Below the pieces are notes generated by a model. It saw only the letters and a program-made list of their open reading frames with translations. It did no database searches and was not told the origin of the DNA. Positions 30,654 through 41,546 of a DNA stretch of 64,000 nt are shown piece by piece. How positions within the stretch are numbered: position 1 is the first letter of the stretch; each line of letters opens with the position of its first letter. The position numbers and the translations under genes were made by a program. This stretch comes from Rhodococcus sp. OK302 (GTDB lineage: Bacteria > Actinomycetota > Actinomycetes > Mycobacteriales > Mycobacteriaceae): assembly GCF_002245895.1 (NCBI RefSeq), contig NZ_NPJZ01000001.1, positions 1,165,001-1,229,000 on the forward strand, written 5' to 3'.

Positions 30654-32540
30654 ATGCGAGTAGGCCTTGCCAGGGCGGACCGTCGTCGGTCCCACGGGAC
30701 TTATCGATCGAAGGTCGTCGGAACGCTGGCAGCTCTGCTGGTCCTGCCGATCGCGGCAGGTCTGACGACTGCAGGCACCGCCACCGCTGCCCCCGTCCCG
30801 GCGCTCACCGCACCGGTCGCGACCCAGAACCAGGGCGGCGCGACTGTCGGCAAGGTCGAGTGGCTCAGCGAGCGTCGCGTCGCACTGTGGATCAACTCTC
30901 CGTCGATGGGCATTCCGATTCAGGTTCAGGTTCTCCTGGCCCGTGACTGGAATGTGACTCCGACGGCGTCCTTCCCCTCCGTCTGGATGCTCGACGGCCT
31001 TCGCGCCACCGACATCGAGAACGGTTGGACCGCCGAAACCGACGCAGAATCGTTCTACGCGGACAAGAACGTCAACGTGATTCTTCCCGTGGGCGGTCAG
31101 TCCAGCTTCTACGCCGACTGGCTCAAGCCCGACAACGGCGTCTTCTACCAGTGGGAAACATTCCTGACGAAGGAACTGCCGTCCATTCTCGAGAACGACT
31201 GGCGAACCACGCAGACTCGTGGCGTCGTCGGACTCTCCATGGGTGGCACGGCTGCGATGGCCCTCACCGCACGTAACCCAGGCTTCTTCAAGTTCGCAGC
31301 GTCGCTGTCCGGAATCCTGACGACGACTTCGCTCGGTATGCCCCAGGCAATCGGCTACGCGATGAACGACGCCGGACAATTCGACTCCACCGCTATGTGG
31401 GGCCCGCCGTCCAACCCCGCGTGGGCTGCTCACGATCCGTACTCGATCGCAGACAAGCTCAAGGGCGTCAGCCTGTACGTCTCCAGTGGTAGCGGTACCA
31501 CCGGTCCGTACGACCAGCCGTCTCTGGTTCCCGGCGTCAGCACCAATTACGCCGGCATGGGCCTCGAAATTCTGGCTCGACTGACGTCGCAGACATTTGC
31601 GACCAAGCTCAACACCCTCGGCATTCCCGCCCAGATCAACTACCGTCCGTCCGGCACGCACTCGTGGCCGTACTGGCAGTTCGAGCTTCATCAGCTGTGG
31701 CCGCAGCTCGCCAACGCAATCGGTACCGATGTAGAGAAGCCTCTCTGCGGCGCTTCCGGTGCGATCGGTGCAACAGCAGCGGCAAACACCTGGATCGGTG
31801 ACTGTGTCACGTCCGAGTACAGCGTCGCCGGTGGCCTTGCTCAGGACTTCCGTAACGGCCGCATCTACTGGACCTCGGGTACCGGTGCCAATCCTGTTGC
31901 CGGCCGCATTGCCGGCGAATACATGAACAACGGTGCAGCAGCCGGCCCGCTCGGCTTCCCGACCACCCCGGAACTGGGAACGCCCGACGGACGTGGACGC
32001 TACAACCACTTCCAGAAGGGTTCCATCTACTGGACCCCGCAGACCGGCGCGCATGCAGTGAGCGGACCGATCTTGGACGAATGGTCCCGGCAGGGATGGG
32101 AAGGTGGCCCGCTCGGCTACCCGGTTGCTGCCGCGATCGCGACTCCCGGCAAGGCCGGCAACGTGCAGGGCTTCGAAATCGGAGCGATGTACAACAGCGA
32201 CAACGGCACCTACGCGGTCATGGGCATGATCATGGCCAAGTACGGCGAACAGGGCTGGGAAGGCGGATGGCTCGGCTTCCCCAAGTCCAATGAAGGTGTG
32301 GTCAAGGACAACGGCCGCTTCACCGAGTTCGACGGCGGCAACATCTACTGGAGCCCCGCATCTGGTGCCTGGACCGTCGCCAACGGACCGATTTTCGACG
32401 GCTGGAAGAGCGTCGGCTACGAAGCCGGCAAGATCGGATTCCCGATCAGTGACAAGTTCGACATCCCCGGCGGAGTTCAGCAGAACTTCCAGTTCGGCTG
32501 GATCACGGTGATCGGCGACAAGACCGAAGTTCACCAGTAG
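30654..32540 (+). CDS. Mycolyltransferase with C-terminal LGFP repeats
   Basis: ATG 30654 gives 628 residues and a signal peptide (LAALLVLPIAAG, cleavage near ATAAPVP). Residues about 65-365 form an antigen-85 esterase domain with S195 in GLSMGGT and H336 in SGTHSWPYW. Residues about 390-628 hold four LGFP-type repeats (GPLGFP, GPLGYP, GWLGFP, KIGFP), like the wall-associated mycolyltransferases of Corynebacterium (Cop1/PS1 type). It likely mycolates arabinan or trehalose monomycolate while bound to the wall. It is a paralogue of the upstream gene, separated by 266 bp with a hairpin, so it may have its own promoter. Confidence 0.93.
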   Translation: MRVGLARADRRRSHGTYRSKVVGTLAALLVLPIAAGLTTAGTATAAPVPALTAPVATQNQGGATVGKVEWLSERRVALWINSPSMGIPIQVQVLLARDWNVTPTASFPSVWMLDGLRATDIENGWTAETDAESFYADKNVNVILPVGGQSSFYADWLKPDNGVFYQWETFLTKELPSILENDWRTTQTRGVVGLSMGGTAAMALTARNPGFFKFAASLSGILTTTSLGMPQAIGYAMNDAGQFDSTAMWGPPSNPAWAAHDPYSIADKLKGVSLYVSSGSGTTGPYDQPSLVPGVSTNYAGMGLEILARLTSQTFATKLNTLGIPAQINYRPSGTHSWPYWQFELHQLWPQLANAIGTDVEKPLCGASGAIGATAAANTWIGDCVTSEYSVAGGLAQDFRNGRIYWTSGTGANPVAGRIAGEYMNNGAAAGPLGFPTTPELGTPDGRGRYNHFQKGSIYWTPQTGAHAVSGPILDEWSRQGWEGGPLGYPVAAAIATPGKAGNVQGFEIGAMYNSDNGTYAVMGMIMAKYGEQGWEGGWLGFPKSNEGVVKDNGRFTEFDGGNIYWSPASGAWTVANGPIFDGWKSVGYEAGKIGFPISDKFDIPGGVQQNFQFGWITVIGDKTEVHQ

Positions 32541-32567
32541 AACTGCTCGATACGTACGACACGTACC

Positions 32568-32613
32568 GCACGACGGGCGGGCCCGATCACTGATCGGTGC
32601 TCGCCCGTCGTGC
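32568..32613 (+). terminator. Hairpin after LGFP mycolyltransferase gene
   Basis: A perfect 12-bp outer stem (32568-32579 with 32602-32613) encloses a second CGATCACTGATCG stem. Strong structure; only a weak T-rich tail. Confidence 0.72.
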
Positions 32614-32663
32614 GTTGCGTAACCTGATGATGGACTTTCGACTGAAGGCAAGGATGGACATTG

Positions 32664-33221
32664 ATGTCGCTTTTCTCGGGTAACCGAAACACGTTTGCGC
32701 GCGCGATCGCGGTGGGATCTCTGGCGCTCGCCACCGGTGGCCTACTGGTCGCCTGTGGCAGTGACGATTCGACCGTCACATCCACTCCGGTGACATCGTC
32801 CGTCGTGGCGTCTTCTTCTTCGGCCGCCCCGAGCAGTTCAGCTTCGGCGTCCACGACTACGACGGTCTCAGCGCCGCCCACCAGCCCCGGAGCGGCAGCT
32901 ACGGCACCGCCGGAGCAGCCCCAGAGCATCGAAGGTTTCCCGGGTCCGACAAACGTGGAGGTCAGCCCCAAAGCGCAGGCGTTCCTCGACGGTCTGAAGG
33001 CAAAGGGTATTACTCCGGAGGGTGACGGCAGCATTGCCGTCAACACCGCCAACTACATCTGCGCTGCCAACGTTCAGGGCACCTCCGACGCCGAGGTCTT
33101 GGCACTGGTCACCGCTGTTGTGGGCTCCGCGGCTCCGGACGGCACCGCGATCACACCCGAGCAGGCCACAGCGAACGCGCAGATCTACATCGACGTCGCC
33201 AACGCCACTTTCTGCAAGTAG
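32664..33221 (+). CDS. DUF732-like lipoprotein
   Basis: The protein has a lipobox at GGLLVAC (C31), so it should be a membrane-anchored exported lipoprotein. A Ser/Thr/Ala/Pro-rich linker (about 35-80) precedes a small C-terminal domain with two cysteines (YICAAN and ATFCK), the pattern of DUF732 proteins common in mycobacteria and relatives. ATG 32664 has AAGGA nine bases upstream; 185 residues. The stop is directly followed by the start of the Rv3802-like gene, so the two are co-transcribed. M. tuberculosis has FbpD (Rv3803c) in this position. Function unknown. Confidence 0.8.
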   Translation: MSLFSGNRNTFARAIAVGSLALATGGLLVACGSDDSTVTSTPVTSSVVASSSSAAPSSSASASTTTTVSAPPTSPGAAATAPPEQPQSIEGFPGPTNVEVSPKAQAFLDGLKAKGITPEGDGSIAVNTANYICAANVQGTSDAEVLALVTAVVGSAAPDGTAITPEQATANAQIYIDVANATFCK

Positions 33222-34178
33222 ATGATGGCGCGAGGCGGAAAGCGGCGGGGTTGTCTGATCCCGCTGCTGATCATTCTGGTGGTTGCTGCCGTCGTGATCG
33301 GCGGTTGGTACATCCTTGCCGGTCGCGTTCCGTCCCCGGTGCCGTTGCCGCCGGGTCCGGAAAAGCCGACGACGCAGCCGGCCAACTGTACCGATGTCCA
33401 GGTAGTTGCCATCCCGGGAACATGGGAATCCAGCGCCACGGATGATCCGTACAACCCGACGGCTAATCCGGCGTCGTTGATGCTCAACGTCACCAGGCCG
33501 TTGCAGGGTCAGTTCGATCCGTCACGCGCTGACGTCTACACCGTTCCGTACGTCGCGCAGTTCTCCAATCCGGTTGCGTTTCCTCCGGACGGACAGCAGT
33601 CGTACAACAACAGCCGGGCTGCGGGAACTGCTGCTACCAACGATTTTCTGGTAAAGCGTCACGCTGAATGTCCGCTGACGAGCTATCTGCTGACCGGCTT
33701 TTCGCAGGGTGCTGTCATTGCCGGAGATGTTGCCGCCGATATCGGCAACGGGACGGGCGCAGTGCCGGCAGATCTGGTTCTGGGAGTCGGGCTGATTGCC
33801 GACGGGCGTCGTGATCCGGCCCATGGAATCACCGTTGGCCCCAGCGTTGCCGGAGTAGGTGCAGAACTGTCCTTGAACGGGCTGAAGCTGCCGGGTCTCA
33901 CGATGACCGGTGCCCGCGAAGGTGGGTTCGGGAAACTCGACGATCGGACTTATCAGATCTGCGCGCCCAGCGACGGAATCTGTGACGCTCCGCCGGCGGC
34001 ATTGAACCCGGGAAACCTGCTGACTTCCCTGCCTCGCCTGTTGGAGTACTACAACAATCCTGTGCATGCCCTGTACAACTCATTCCAAGTCGATCCGGAT
34101 GGCACGACGGCCACCCAATGGATGGCACAGTGGGCGGCTGACAAGATAAATGCTGCACCGACTCCACCGCACAGTTGA
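33222..34178 (+). CDS. Cutinase-like hydrolase, Rv3802c-like
   Basis: This is the conserved cutinase-fold enzyme of mycolata next to the mycolate operon, known in M. tuberculosis as an envelope phospholipase/thioesterase. An N-terminal membrane anchor (CLIPLLIILVVAAVVIGGW) leads to an extracytoplasmic alpha/beta hydrolase with S161 in GFSQGA, D251 in CAPSDGIC and H282 in NPVHALY. Length is 318 residues. The start is the first of two adjacent ATG codons directly after the lipoprotein stop. Its position between the mycolyltransferases and fadD32 matches Rv3802c. Confidence 0.9.
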   Translation: MMARGGKRRGCLIPLLIILVVAAVVIGGWYILAGRVPSPVPLPPGPEKPTTQPANCTDVQVVAIPGTWESSATDDPYNPTANPASLMLNVTRPLQGQFDPSRADVYTVPYVAQFSNPVAFPPDGQQSYNNSRAAGTAATNDFLVKRHAECPLTSYLLTGFSQGAVIAGDVAADIGNGTGAVPADLVLGVGLIADGRRDPAHGITVGPSVAGVGAELSLNGLKLPGLTMTGAREGGFGKLDDRTYQICAPSDGICDAPPAALNPGNLLTSLPRLLEYYNNPVHALYNSFQVDPDGTTATQWMAQWAADKINAAPTPPHS

Positions 34179-34293
34179 TGCCGCTGGATTGGTCGCAGGT
34201 GAAATGCAGAAATGATCCGACTTGTCCTCTAAAGTGCTGTCACGTAGGTGACTCACGAGTAGGTTCGATACGCCGGAGTCACTCGACCACGCA

Positions 34294-34310
34294 CGTCTGT
34301 CCGACAGACG
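34294..34310. repeat. 8-bp inverted repeat upstream of fadD32 leader
   Basis: CGTCTGTC and GACAGACG are separated by one base. This operator-like palindrome lies in the 461-bp region before fadD32, just upstream of two small ORFs. Confidence 0.5.
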
Positions 34311-34339
34311 CGATCCGTTCGACACAGGAGAAGCGATAC

Positions 34340-34408
34340 ATGAGTTCACCGACGGCCGCCCGGCGCGCCGCGTACCCCGGTTCACAGCCGGCTACGAGGT
34401 GGTCATGA
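34340..34408 (+). CDS. Possible 22-residue leader peptide
   Basis: ATG 34340 is preceded by an AGGAG (34326-34330), nine bases upstream, and encodes a short basic peptide (MSSPTAARRAAYPG...). Its stop overlaps the start of a second small ORF by the ATGA arrangement. The region otherwise lacks any gene. It may be a regulatory uORF of the fadD32-pks13-accD4 operon or chance; no similarity recognised. Confidence 0.3.
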   Translation: MSSPTAARRAAYPGSQPATRWS

Positions 34409-34488
34409 TCACGGCTCGCGATCGGGGTTTTCACGCTTCGCCGAGGTGGATCGAGTGCACCGGCGATGCGGACGATGCGGATCTGTAA
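34405..34488 (+). CDS. Possible 27-residue small ORF coupled to the preceding one
   Basis: ATG 34405 overlaps the stop of the upstream small ORF (ATGA), a classic coupling arrangement. It encodes MITARDRGFHASPRWIECTG and a short acidic end. It ends 151 bases before fadD32. No recognised family. Confidence 0.25.
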   Translation: MITARDRGFHASPRWIECTGDADDADL

Positions 34489-34639
34489 CATATCGATGGT
34501 TTGGGATCGATGAAGTGATTCAGGTGAGTTGCGCACGTAGTGCGATTGGATTGATCGAAGATATACCCGAGAGAGCGAAGGAAGTCTGGGGCGCAAGCAT
34601 GACCAAATATGCTTGTGTGATCGCTTCGGAGGAGATGGA

Positions 34640-36529
34640 ATGAACGCGCTGTTCGATGGTTTTCTCGACGAGAAGGGCCGGATTCGCCTTAAAGAAGGCT
34701 TTACTCTGGTCGATTATGTCGAGCAACACTCGCGTGTCAACGCGGACGAGCTTGCGTACCGCTACATCGATTACTCACGTGAGCGTGACGGCGAAGCGCA
34801 GGAGTTGACGTGGCACCAGTTCGGTGTACGTCTGCGCGCTGTTGCTGCGCGTCTGCAGCAGGTCACCAAGCGCGGCGACCGAGTGGCGATTCTGGCGCCC
34901 CAGGGCCTGGACTATGTAGTTTCGTTCTTCGCGGCCATTCAGGCCGGTTCCATTGCCGTTCCGCTTTTCGATCCCGACGAGCCCGGTCACTCCGATCGCC
35001 TGCACGCAGTCCTCGGTGACTGCAAGCCGACGGCCATCCTGACGGCCGCGTCGTCGGCCGCCGGTGTCCGTGCGCTCTTCCGGTCGCTGCCGGCTGCGGA
35101 ACGTCCCCGCATCATCGCCGTCGACGCCATTCCCGACACCGTCGGTGATACGTGGGTTCGCCCCGACATCGGTTTCGACGACATCGCCTACCTCCAGTAC
35201 ACGTCGGGTTCGACGCGAGTTCCCGCCGGTGTGGAGATCACACACCGCGCTGTCGGAACCAATGCCCTGCAGATGGTCGACTCTCTCGAACTCACCGAGG
35301 ATTCACGCGGCGTCACCTGGCTGCCCCTGTTTCACGACATGGGTCTGCTCACGGTCATCCTGCCTGCGTTCGGTGGCAAGTACATCACCATCATGAGCCC
35401 GCGGGCGTTCGTCCAGCGGCCGTACCGCTGGATCAAGGAACTCGCAGCCGCTTCGGACGATGCCGGCACATTCGCGGCTGCCCCCAACTTCGCCTTCGAG
35501 CATGCTGCTGCGCGCGGTCTGCCCAAGGACGGCGAGAAACTGGACCTGAGCAACGTCATCGGTCTGATCAACGGCAGTGAGCCGGTCACGACGTCGTCGA
35601 TGCGCAAGTTCAACGAAGCCTTCGGGCCCTACGGTCTGCCCAAGACAGCGATCAAGCCGTCGTACGGAATGGCCGAGGCGACGCTGTTCGTGTCCTCGAC
35701 CAAGCATTCCGACGAGGCCAAGGTCATCTACGTCGACCGCGCCGAGCTCAACAAGGGCCGCATGGTCATCGTCGATCAGAACGCAGAAAATGCGATCGCG
35801 CAGGTTTCGTGTGGATACGTCTCGCGTAGCCAGTGGGCTGCCATCGTCGATCCCGAAACTGCGACCGAGGTTCCCGACAATTACGTCGGCGAGATCTGGT
35901 TGCACGGCGAGAACATCGGCATCGGCTACTGGGGACGTCCCGACGAGACCGCCGAGACCTTCCACAACAAGCTGACCAACCGTCTGCCCGAAGACAGCCA
36001 CACCGAAGACCTGCCGATGGACGCCAACTGGATGCGTACCGGCGACTTCGGCGTCTACGTCGACGGCGAGCTGTACATCACCGGACGCGTCAAGGATCTT
36101 GTGATCGTCGACGGCCGCAATCACTACCCGCAGGACATCGAGGTTTCGGCACAGGAAGCAAGCCCGGCTCTACGTCCGGGATTTGTCGCGGCCTTCGCTG
36201 TTCCGGCTAACCAGTTGCCGCCCGTCGTGTTCGCGAACTCCCATTCGGGTCTGACGTTCGACGACGACGATGCGTCGGAGCAGTTGGTCATCGTCGCCGA
36301 GCGTGCGCCGGGTGCCGGTAAGGCTGATCCGCAGCCGATCGCCGATACCGTCCGGGCCGCGATTGCGTCTCGTCACGGTGTGACGGCACGCGACATTCTG
36401 CTGGTTCCGGCCGGTTCCATTCCCCGTACATCCAGCGGCAAGATCGCTCGGCGTGCGTGCAAGGCAAGCTACATCGAGGGAACGCTGCGTGGTGGCTATC
36501 AGCAATCTGCATTCCCCGATAGCGTTTGA
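34640..36529 (+). CDS. fadD32: Long-chain fatty acyl-AMP ligase FadD32
   Basis: FadD32 activates the meromycolic acid as acyl-AMP and loads it onto the N-terminal ACP of Pks13. ATG 34640 has GGAGGAG at 34628-34634, five bases upstream; 629 residues. The adenylate-forming motifs are present: [47 protein letters not shown] and the C-terminal lysine region [11 protein letters not shown]. It is followed after 37 bases by pks13, as in M. tuberculosis (Rv3801c). The 461-bp leader suggests that this operon has its own promoter. Confidence 0.96.
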   Translation: MNALFDGFLDEKGRIRLKEGFTLVDYVEQHSRVNADELAYRYIDYSRERDGEAQELTWHQFGVRLRAVAARLQQVTKRGDRVAILAPQGLDYVVSFFAAIQAGSIAVPLFDPDEPGHSDRLHAVLGDCKPTAILTAASSAAGVRALFRSLPAAERPRIIAVDAIPDTVGDTWVRPDIGFDDIAYLQYTSGSTRVPAGVEITHRAVGTNALQMVDSLELTEDSRGVTWLPLFHDMGLLTVILPAFGGKYITIMSPRAFVQRPYRWIKELAAASDDAGTFAAAPNFAFEHAAARGLPKDGEKLDLSNVIGLINGSEPVTTSSMRKFNEAFGPYGLPKTAIKPSYGMAEATLFVSSTKHSDEAKVIYVDRAELNKGRMVIVDQNAENAIAQVSCGYVSRSQWAAIVDPETATEVPDNYVGEIWLHGENIGIGYWGRPDETAETFHNKLTNRLPEDSHTEDLPMDANWMRTGDFGVYVDGELYITGRVKDLVIVDGRNHYPQDIEVSAQEASPALRPGFVAAFAVPANQLPPVVFANSHSGLTFDDDDASEQLVIVAERAPGAGKADPQPIADTVRAAIASRHGVTARDILLVPAGSIPRTSSGKIARRACKASYIEGTLRGGYQQSAFPDSV

Positions 36530-36566
36530 GGAACATTCCCTTCATGATCGGTAGCTTGGTGAGTTG

Positions 36567-39500
36567 ATGGTTGAACAAGATGGTACGCAGGGCAATACAG
36601 TCGACTCCAGCGTGAACGGCGTCGACATGAGTGTTTCGCAGCTACGTGAGTGGCTGCGCAACTGGATTGCCAACGCTACGGGTCAGCCCGTGGCATTGAT
36701 CACCGACGATCGGCCGATGGAAGAGTTCGGGCTCGCATCTCGCGATGCGGTTGCCTTGAGCGGCGACATCGAAGATCTGCTCGGCATCACGCTGACCGCG
36801 ACGGTTGCGTATCAACATCCGACCATCGCCTCGCTGGCTACCCGGATCATCGAGGGTGAGCCCGAAGCGCCCGAGGAGACTATTGACGCGTCGTACTACG
36901 CGTCAGGTGCCGCGACGGATGCTCATGACATCGCGATCGTCGGCATGTCGACGCGTTTCCCCGGCGCCGGGCACACCCCCTCGGATATGTGGGACATGCT
37001 CGCCGCGGGCCGCGACGGCATCAGCGACCTGCCTGAGGATCGTTGGGTCGAGTTCATGTCCGATCCCGCGATCAAGGCGGCGATCGAGAAGGCTCACACC
37101 AAGGGCGGTTACCTCGACGACGTCAAGGGATTCGACGCGGAGTTCTTCGCGATGTCTCCGCTCGAGGTTGTCAACGTCGATCCGCAGCAACGTCTCGCAC
37201 TCGAATTGGCGTGGGAAGCGCTCGAGCATGCGCGCATCCCCGCCAGCGGACTCAAGGGCAAGCAGGTCGGTGTCTTCATCGGCAGTTCCGCCAACGATTA
37301 CCAGCTGCTCGCTGTCAGCGATCCGAATGCGCATCCGTACGCATTGACCGGTACGTCGACGGCTGTCATCGCGAACCGGGTCTCGTACTTCTTCGATTTT
37401 CGCGGACCGTCCATTGCCCTGGACACCGCGTGCTCGTCCTCGCTGGTCGCGGTGCACGAGGCGGTGCGCTCGCTGCGTAGCGGCGACTCCGATATCGCTC
37501 TTGCCGGTGGTATCAACATGCTGCTGGCTCCGGCCGGAACCCTCGGTTTCGATCAGATCGGCATGCTCGCACCCGACGGCAAACTGCGCGCGTTCTCGGC
37601 TGAGGCCGAGGGCATCGTGCGTTCCGAAGGCGGCGGACTGGTTGCGCTCAAGCGTGTGGAGGACGCCGAGCGTGACGGCGATTCCATCCTGGCAGTGATC
37701 GCCGGAACAGCCATCAACCAGGACGGCCGCTCCAACGGTCTCCTCGCTCCCAACCCCGATGCTCAGGCCGACGTGTTGCGCTTCGCTTACCGCGACGCCG
37801 GCATCCTGCCGAGCACCGTCGACTACATCGAGGCGCACGGCACGGGCACCGATCTCGGGGATCCCATCGAGGCCGACGCTCTCAGCCGCGTAGTAGGTCG
37901 AGGTCGCGACGACGACAAGCCGGCACTGCTCGGTAGCGCAAAAACCAACTTCGGACACCTCGAGGCCGCAGCCGGTGCTGCCGGCCTGATCAAGGTCGTC
38001 CTGGCGATGCAGGAAAACAAGATTCCTGCGACCATCAACTACCTGGGCCCCAACCCGCACATCGATTTCGACAAGGCTCACCTTCAGGTGACGTCGGAGA
38101 CGACGGACTGGCCGCGGTACACCGGCAAGGCTGTTGCGGGTGTTTCCGGATTCGGTTTCGGTGGAACCAATGCGCACGTCGTTGTTCGTGAATACGTGCC
38201 TGCTACCGCCGACGCGGATCTCGATGTCGAGACGGAAGCCGCCGGTGTTCTTGCCGAGGCTGCCGAGTCGATGGGGATTCCGGCCGACGCCGCCGCGGAC
38301 CAGGCCGTTGTGCTCGCAGTTTCCGGCGCACTGCCGTCGCGTCGCCGCCGCGCCGCTGCGGATCTGGCCGACTGGCTCGAAACCGAGGCCGGCAGCACGA
38401 CGCCGCTTGCCGATGTTGCGCGCGCACTCTCGCGTCGCAACCACGGTCGCTCGCGTGCGGCTGTCGTTGCCACGACTCGTTCCGAGGCAATCAGCGCATT
38501 GCGTGCCATTGCCGCCGCAAAGCCTGCTCCCGGAGTATTTTCGGCTGATTCGCCGTCGCCCAAGGGCGCGGTGTGGGTGTTCTCGGGCTTCGGCTCGCAG
38601 CATCGCAAAATGGCCAAGCAGCTGTACACGGAAAATTCGGTGTTCAAGGCAGCCGTCGACGAGGTCGATGCGCTGATCCAGGACGAAGCCGGTTACTCGG
38701 TGGCCGAGATGTTCCTCGACGATTCGCTCGAGTACAACGTCGAAACTGCTCAGGTAGCTATCTTCACCATCCAGGTCGGTTTGGCGGCACTGCTGCGTCA
38801 TCACGGCGCCGACGCCGAAGCGGTTGTTCCCCACTCGATGGGCGAGGCTGCCGCGGCCTATATTTCAGGTGGCTTGAACCTCGAAGATGCTGTGCGCGTT
38901 ATCTGTTCGCGTTCACGTCTGATGGGTGAGGCCGAGAGCGGCTTGGTCGGCGATGACATCCGCCTGATGGCTCTCCTCGAGTACAGTGCATCCGAGATCG
39001 AAGCACTGCTTCCCACGTACCCCAAGCTCGAGGTGTGCGTCTACGCAGCTCCGACGCACACGGTGATCGGTGGACCGCAGCCTGACATCGAAGCGATCGT
39101 TGCCGCAGCCGAGGCCGACGGAAAGATGGCTCGCGTCCTGCAGACCAAGGGCGCAAGCCATACGTCGCAGGTTGATCCGCTGCTCGGCGAACTCGCTGCC
39201 GAGTTGGCCGGTATCGAACCGGGCACGTTGAAGCTGGGTGTCTACTCGTCCGTCGACAAGGAAACCTTCTACCGGGCCGGCCACGAGCCGATCCATCAGG
39301 AGGCGTACTGGGTCAAGGGTCTGCGCCACAGCGTTTACTTCACCAACGCCGTACGGCTTGCAGTTGCCAACGGGCACACCACGTTTGTGGAGCTCGCTCC
39401 CAACCCGGTGACATTGATGTCGGTGGCTGCGACGGCATTTGATGCCGGTCTGCACGACATGGCGCTCATCCAGACGCTCAAGCGTAAAGAAGACGAGCCG

Positions 39501-41546
39501 GCCGGCGTTCTGGCGGCTTTGGCTCAGCTCTACGTGCACGGTCACGCCGTGAATCTCGAGTCTCTGCTTCCGGCAGGCGAATTCGCGGTCTTGCCGCGTA
39601 CCGCTTTCCTGCGTAAGCCGTACTGGCTCGACATTCGTGTCAGTGCCGGTGGGGCATCCCGCGTTCCGGGTTCGCACGTTGCACTGCCTGACGGCCGCCA
39701 CGTGTGGGAGGTCGACGCCGCAGTTGCCGGTGATCTGAATGCTCTCGTGACTGCCGCTGCCGCGCAGGTCCTTTCGGACGTGACGCTTACCGCAGCTGTT
39801 CCACAGGGCGATATCGCTGCTGCTTCAACGTTGACCACCACGTTGAACCCGCATCCCGGTGGTGCGTCGTTGCAGGTGCATGCACGTGAAGGTGGCAACT
39901 TCCGGTTGCTGCTCGACGCCGTCGTCACCGCGGGTGAGGCTTTGCCGGAACTTGTCGTAGCCGTACCGGTGCGGTCCACGGGCGCGATGGAAGCCTTGAC
40001 CGAGGTCGTCGAAGACGCCGGAGACAAGTGGGATCCCAACGGTTCGCAGAGCCTCGACGATCGCCTCAAGATCGTTGTCGCCGAATCGATGGGGTACTCG
40101 CCGGAGGATCTGCCGGCCGAGGTTCCGCTCATCGAACTGGGCTTGGACTCGCTGATGGCGATGCGTATCAAGAACCGCGTCGAGTACGAGTTCGACATTC
40201 CGCAGTTGCAGTTGCAGGCCGTCAAGGATGCAAGCCTGCTCGAGGTCAACAAGTACCTGCGCTACGCGATCGAGAACCGCGAAGAAGTTCAGGAGATGGC
40301 GGACAAGCAGGCGGCCGAGAAGTTGGCTGCAGATGCTGCTGACGACGAAGCCGTGTCGGTGGAACCGTTGGCTGAGATGCCGGCGCCGGTTGCCGATGCT
40401 CCTACTGCTCCGGTTCCGTCTGATCCGTCGCGTGCGGGTACTGCCGACGATGCGGGATCCGATGTTCCGCCGCGAGATGCGGCCGAGCGCTTGACGTTTG
40501 CGACGTGGGCCGTAGTCACCGGTAAGTCGGCCAAGGGCATCTTCAACACCCTGCCGGTTGTCGACGACGAAATGGCCGGGAAGTTGGCGGTTCGCCTTTC
40601 CGAGCGTGCCGGCGGCGAAGTTACCGTAGACGACGTCCGTAATTCCGCCACGATCGAAGAGCTTGCCGACGTCGTGCGTCAGTACCTCGAGGACGCGGGC
40701 AAGATCGACGGCGTCGTACGCGTCTTGCGTGGCCGCCCCGAAGGGTCCACTGCCGTACCGGTATTCGTATTCCACCCCGCCGGTGGATCGACCGTCGCGT
40801 ACGAACCGTTGCTCAAGCGGTTGCCTGCCGGTACGCCGATGTACGGTTTCGAGCGAGCCGAAGGTGCTATCGAAAAGCGTGCAGAAGAGTACATTCCGTT
40901 GCTCCGTGAAATTCAGGGCGACGGACCGTACGTGCTGTGTGGCTGGTCGCTCGGTGGCGTGCTGGCCTATGCGGTTGCAACCATTCTGCGGGAGCAGGGT
41001 GCTGACGTGCGGGTGGTCGGGATGCTCGACACTGTCATGGCCGGCGAGGACGTCCCCGACACCACGGAGGAGCGCCGCAAGCGTTGGGAGCGGTACGGAG
41101 CCTTCGCGAAGCGCACCTACAACCTGGATGTTCCACTGCCCGTGGATGTTCTGGCCGAGATCGAATCCGATGAAGACCAGATGCAGTTCCTGATGGACAT
41201 GATCAAGATGAGCGGCGTCAAGATTCCCGGCGGCATCATCGAGCACCAGCGGACATCGTTCCTGGACAATCGCGCCATCCAGACTGCCGATTTCAAGAAC
41301 TACGACGGCGACGTCGTGATCTACATGGCGGACAAGTATCACGATGAACTCATGACCCTCGAGCCTGCGTTCAAGACGCGTAAGGCAGACGGCGGTTGGG
41401 GCAGCTACGTGAAGAACCTCGAGGTCGTCTACATCGGCGGGGACCACCTGCAGATCGTCGACGAGCCGTACATCGCGAAGGTTGCGGCAGACCTCACCAA
41501 AAAGCTGGCCCAGATCGAGACAGCGGAAACCGGAGTTCAGAAGTGA
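36567..41546 (+). CDS. pks13: Polyketide synthase Pks13 (mycolic acid condensase)
   Basis: Pks13 condenses the meromycolyl chain with a carboxylated fatty acyl unit to give the mycolic beta-ketoester. It has 1659 residues in the order ACP-KS-AT-ACP-TE. The first carrier serine is S58 (GLASRD). The ketosynthase has C289 in DTACSSSL, H424 in EAHGTGTD and H464 in NFGHLEAA. The acyltransferase serine is S757 in PHSMGE. The second carrier serine is S1195 in GLDSLM. The thioesterase has S1461 in GWSLGG, D1488 and H1627 in GGDHLQ. An ACP-like segment without serine (about 1310-1375) precedes the thioesterase. The weak ribosome site GGTGAG is close to ATG 36567. The stop overlaps the accD4 start. Confidence 0.97.
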   Translation: MVEQDGTQGNTVDSSVNGVDMSVSQLREWLRNWIANATGQPVALITDDRPMEEFGLASRDAVALSGDIEDLLGITLTATVAYQHPTIASLATRIIEGEPEAPEETIDASYYASGAATDAHDIAIVGMSTRFPGAGHTPSDMWDMLAAGRDGISDLPEDRWVEFMSDPAIKAAIEKAHTKGGYLDDVKGFDAEFFAMSPLEVVNVDPQQRLALELAWEALEHARIPASGLKGKQVGVFIGSSANDYQLLAVSDPNAHPYALTGTSTAVIANRVSYFFDFRGPSIALDTACSSSLVAVHEAVRSLRSGDSDIALAGGINMLLAPAGTLGFDQIGMLAPDGKLRAFSAEAEGIVRSEGGGLVALKRVEDAERDGDSILAVIAGTAINQDGRSNGLLAPNPDAQADVLRFAYRDAGILPSTVDYIEAHGTGTDLGDPIEADALSRVVGRGRDDDKPALLGSAKTNFGHLEAAAGAAGLIKVVLAMQENKIPATINYLGPNPHIDFDKAHLQVTSETTDWPRYTGKAVAGVSGFGFGGTNAHVVVREYVPATADADLDVETEAAGVLAEAAESMGIPADAAADQAVVLAVSGALPSRRRRAAADLADWLETEAGSTTPLADVARALSRRNHGRSRAAVVATTRSEAISALRAIAAAKPAPGVFSADSPSPKGAVWVFSGFGSQHRKMAKQLYTENSVFKAAVDEVDALIQDEAGYSVAEMFLDDSLEYNVETAQVAIFTIQVGLAALLRHHGADAEAVVPHSMGEAAAAYISGGLNLEDAVRVICSRSRLMGEAESGLVGDDIRLMALLEYSASEIEALLPTYPKLEVCVYAAPTHTVIGGPQPDIEAIVAAAEADGKMARVLQTKGASHTSQVDPLLGELAAELAGIEPGTLKLGVYSSVDKETFYRAGHEPIHQEAYWVKGLRHSVYFTNAVRLAVANGHTTFVELAPNPVTLMSVAATAFDAGLHDMALIQTLKRKEDEPAGVLAALAQLYVHGHAVNLESLLPAGEFAVLPRTAFLRKPYWLDIRVSAGGASRVPGSHVALPDGRHVWEVDAAVAGDLNALVTAAAAQVLSDVTLTAAVPQGDIAAASTLTTTLNPHPGGASLQVHAREGGNFRLLLDAVVTAGEALPELVVAVPVRSTGAMEALTEVVEDAGDKWDPNGSQSLDDRLKIVVAESMGYSPEDLPAEVPLIELGLDSLMAMRIKNRVEYEFDIPQLQLQAVKDASLLEVNKYLRYAIENREEVQEMADKQAAEKLAADAADDEAVSVEPLAEMPAPVADAPTAPVPSDPSRAGTADDAGSDVPPRDAAERLTFATWAVVTGKSAKGIFNTLPVVDDEMAGKLAVRLSERAGGEVTVDDVRNSATIEELADVVRQYLEDAGKIDGVVRVLRGRPEGSTAVPVFVFHPAGGSTVAYEPLLKRLPAGTPMYGFERAEGAIEKRAEEYIPLLREIQGDGPYVLCGWSLGGVLAYAVATILREQGADVRVVGMLDTVMAGEDVPDTTEERRKRWERYGAFAKRTYNLDVPLPVDVLAEIESDEDQMQFLMDMIKMSGVKIPGGIIEHQRTSFLDNRAIQTADFKNYDGDVVIYMADKYHDELMTLEPAFKTRKADGGWGSYVKNLEVVYIGGDHLQIVDEPYIAKVAADLTKKLAQIETAETGVQK

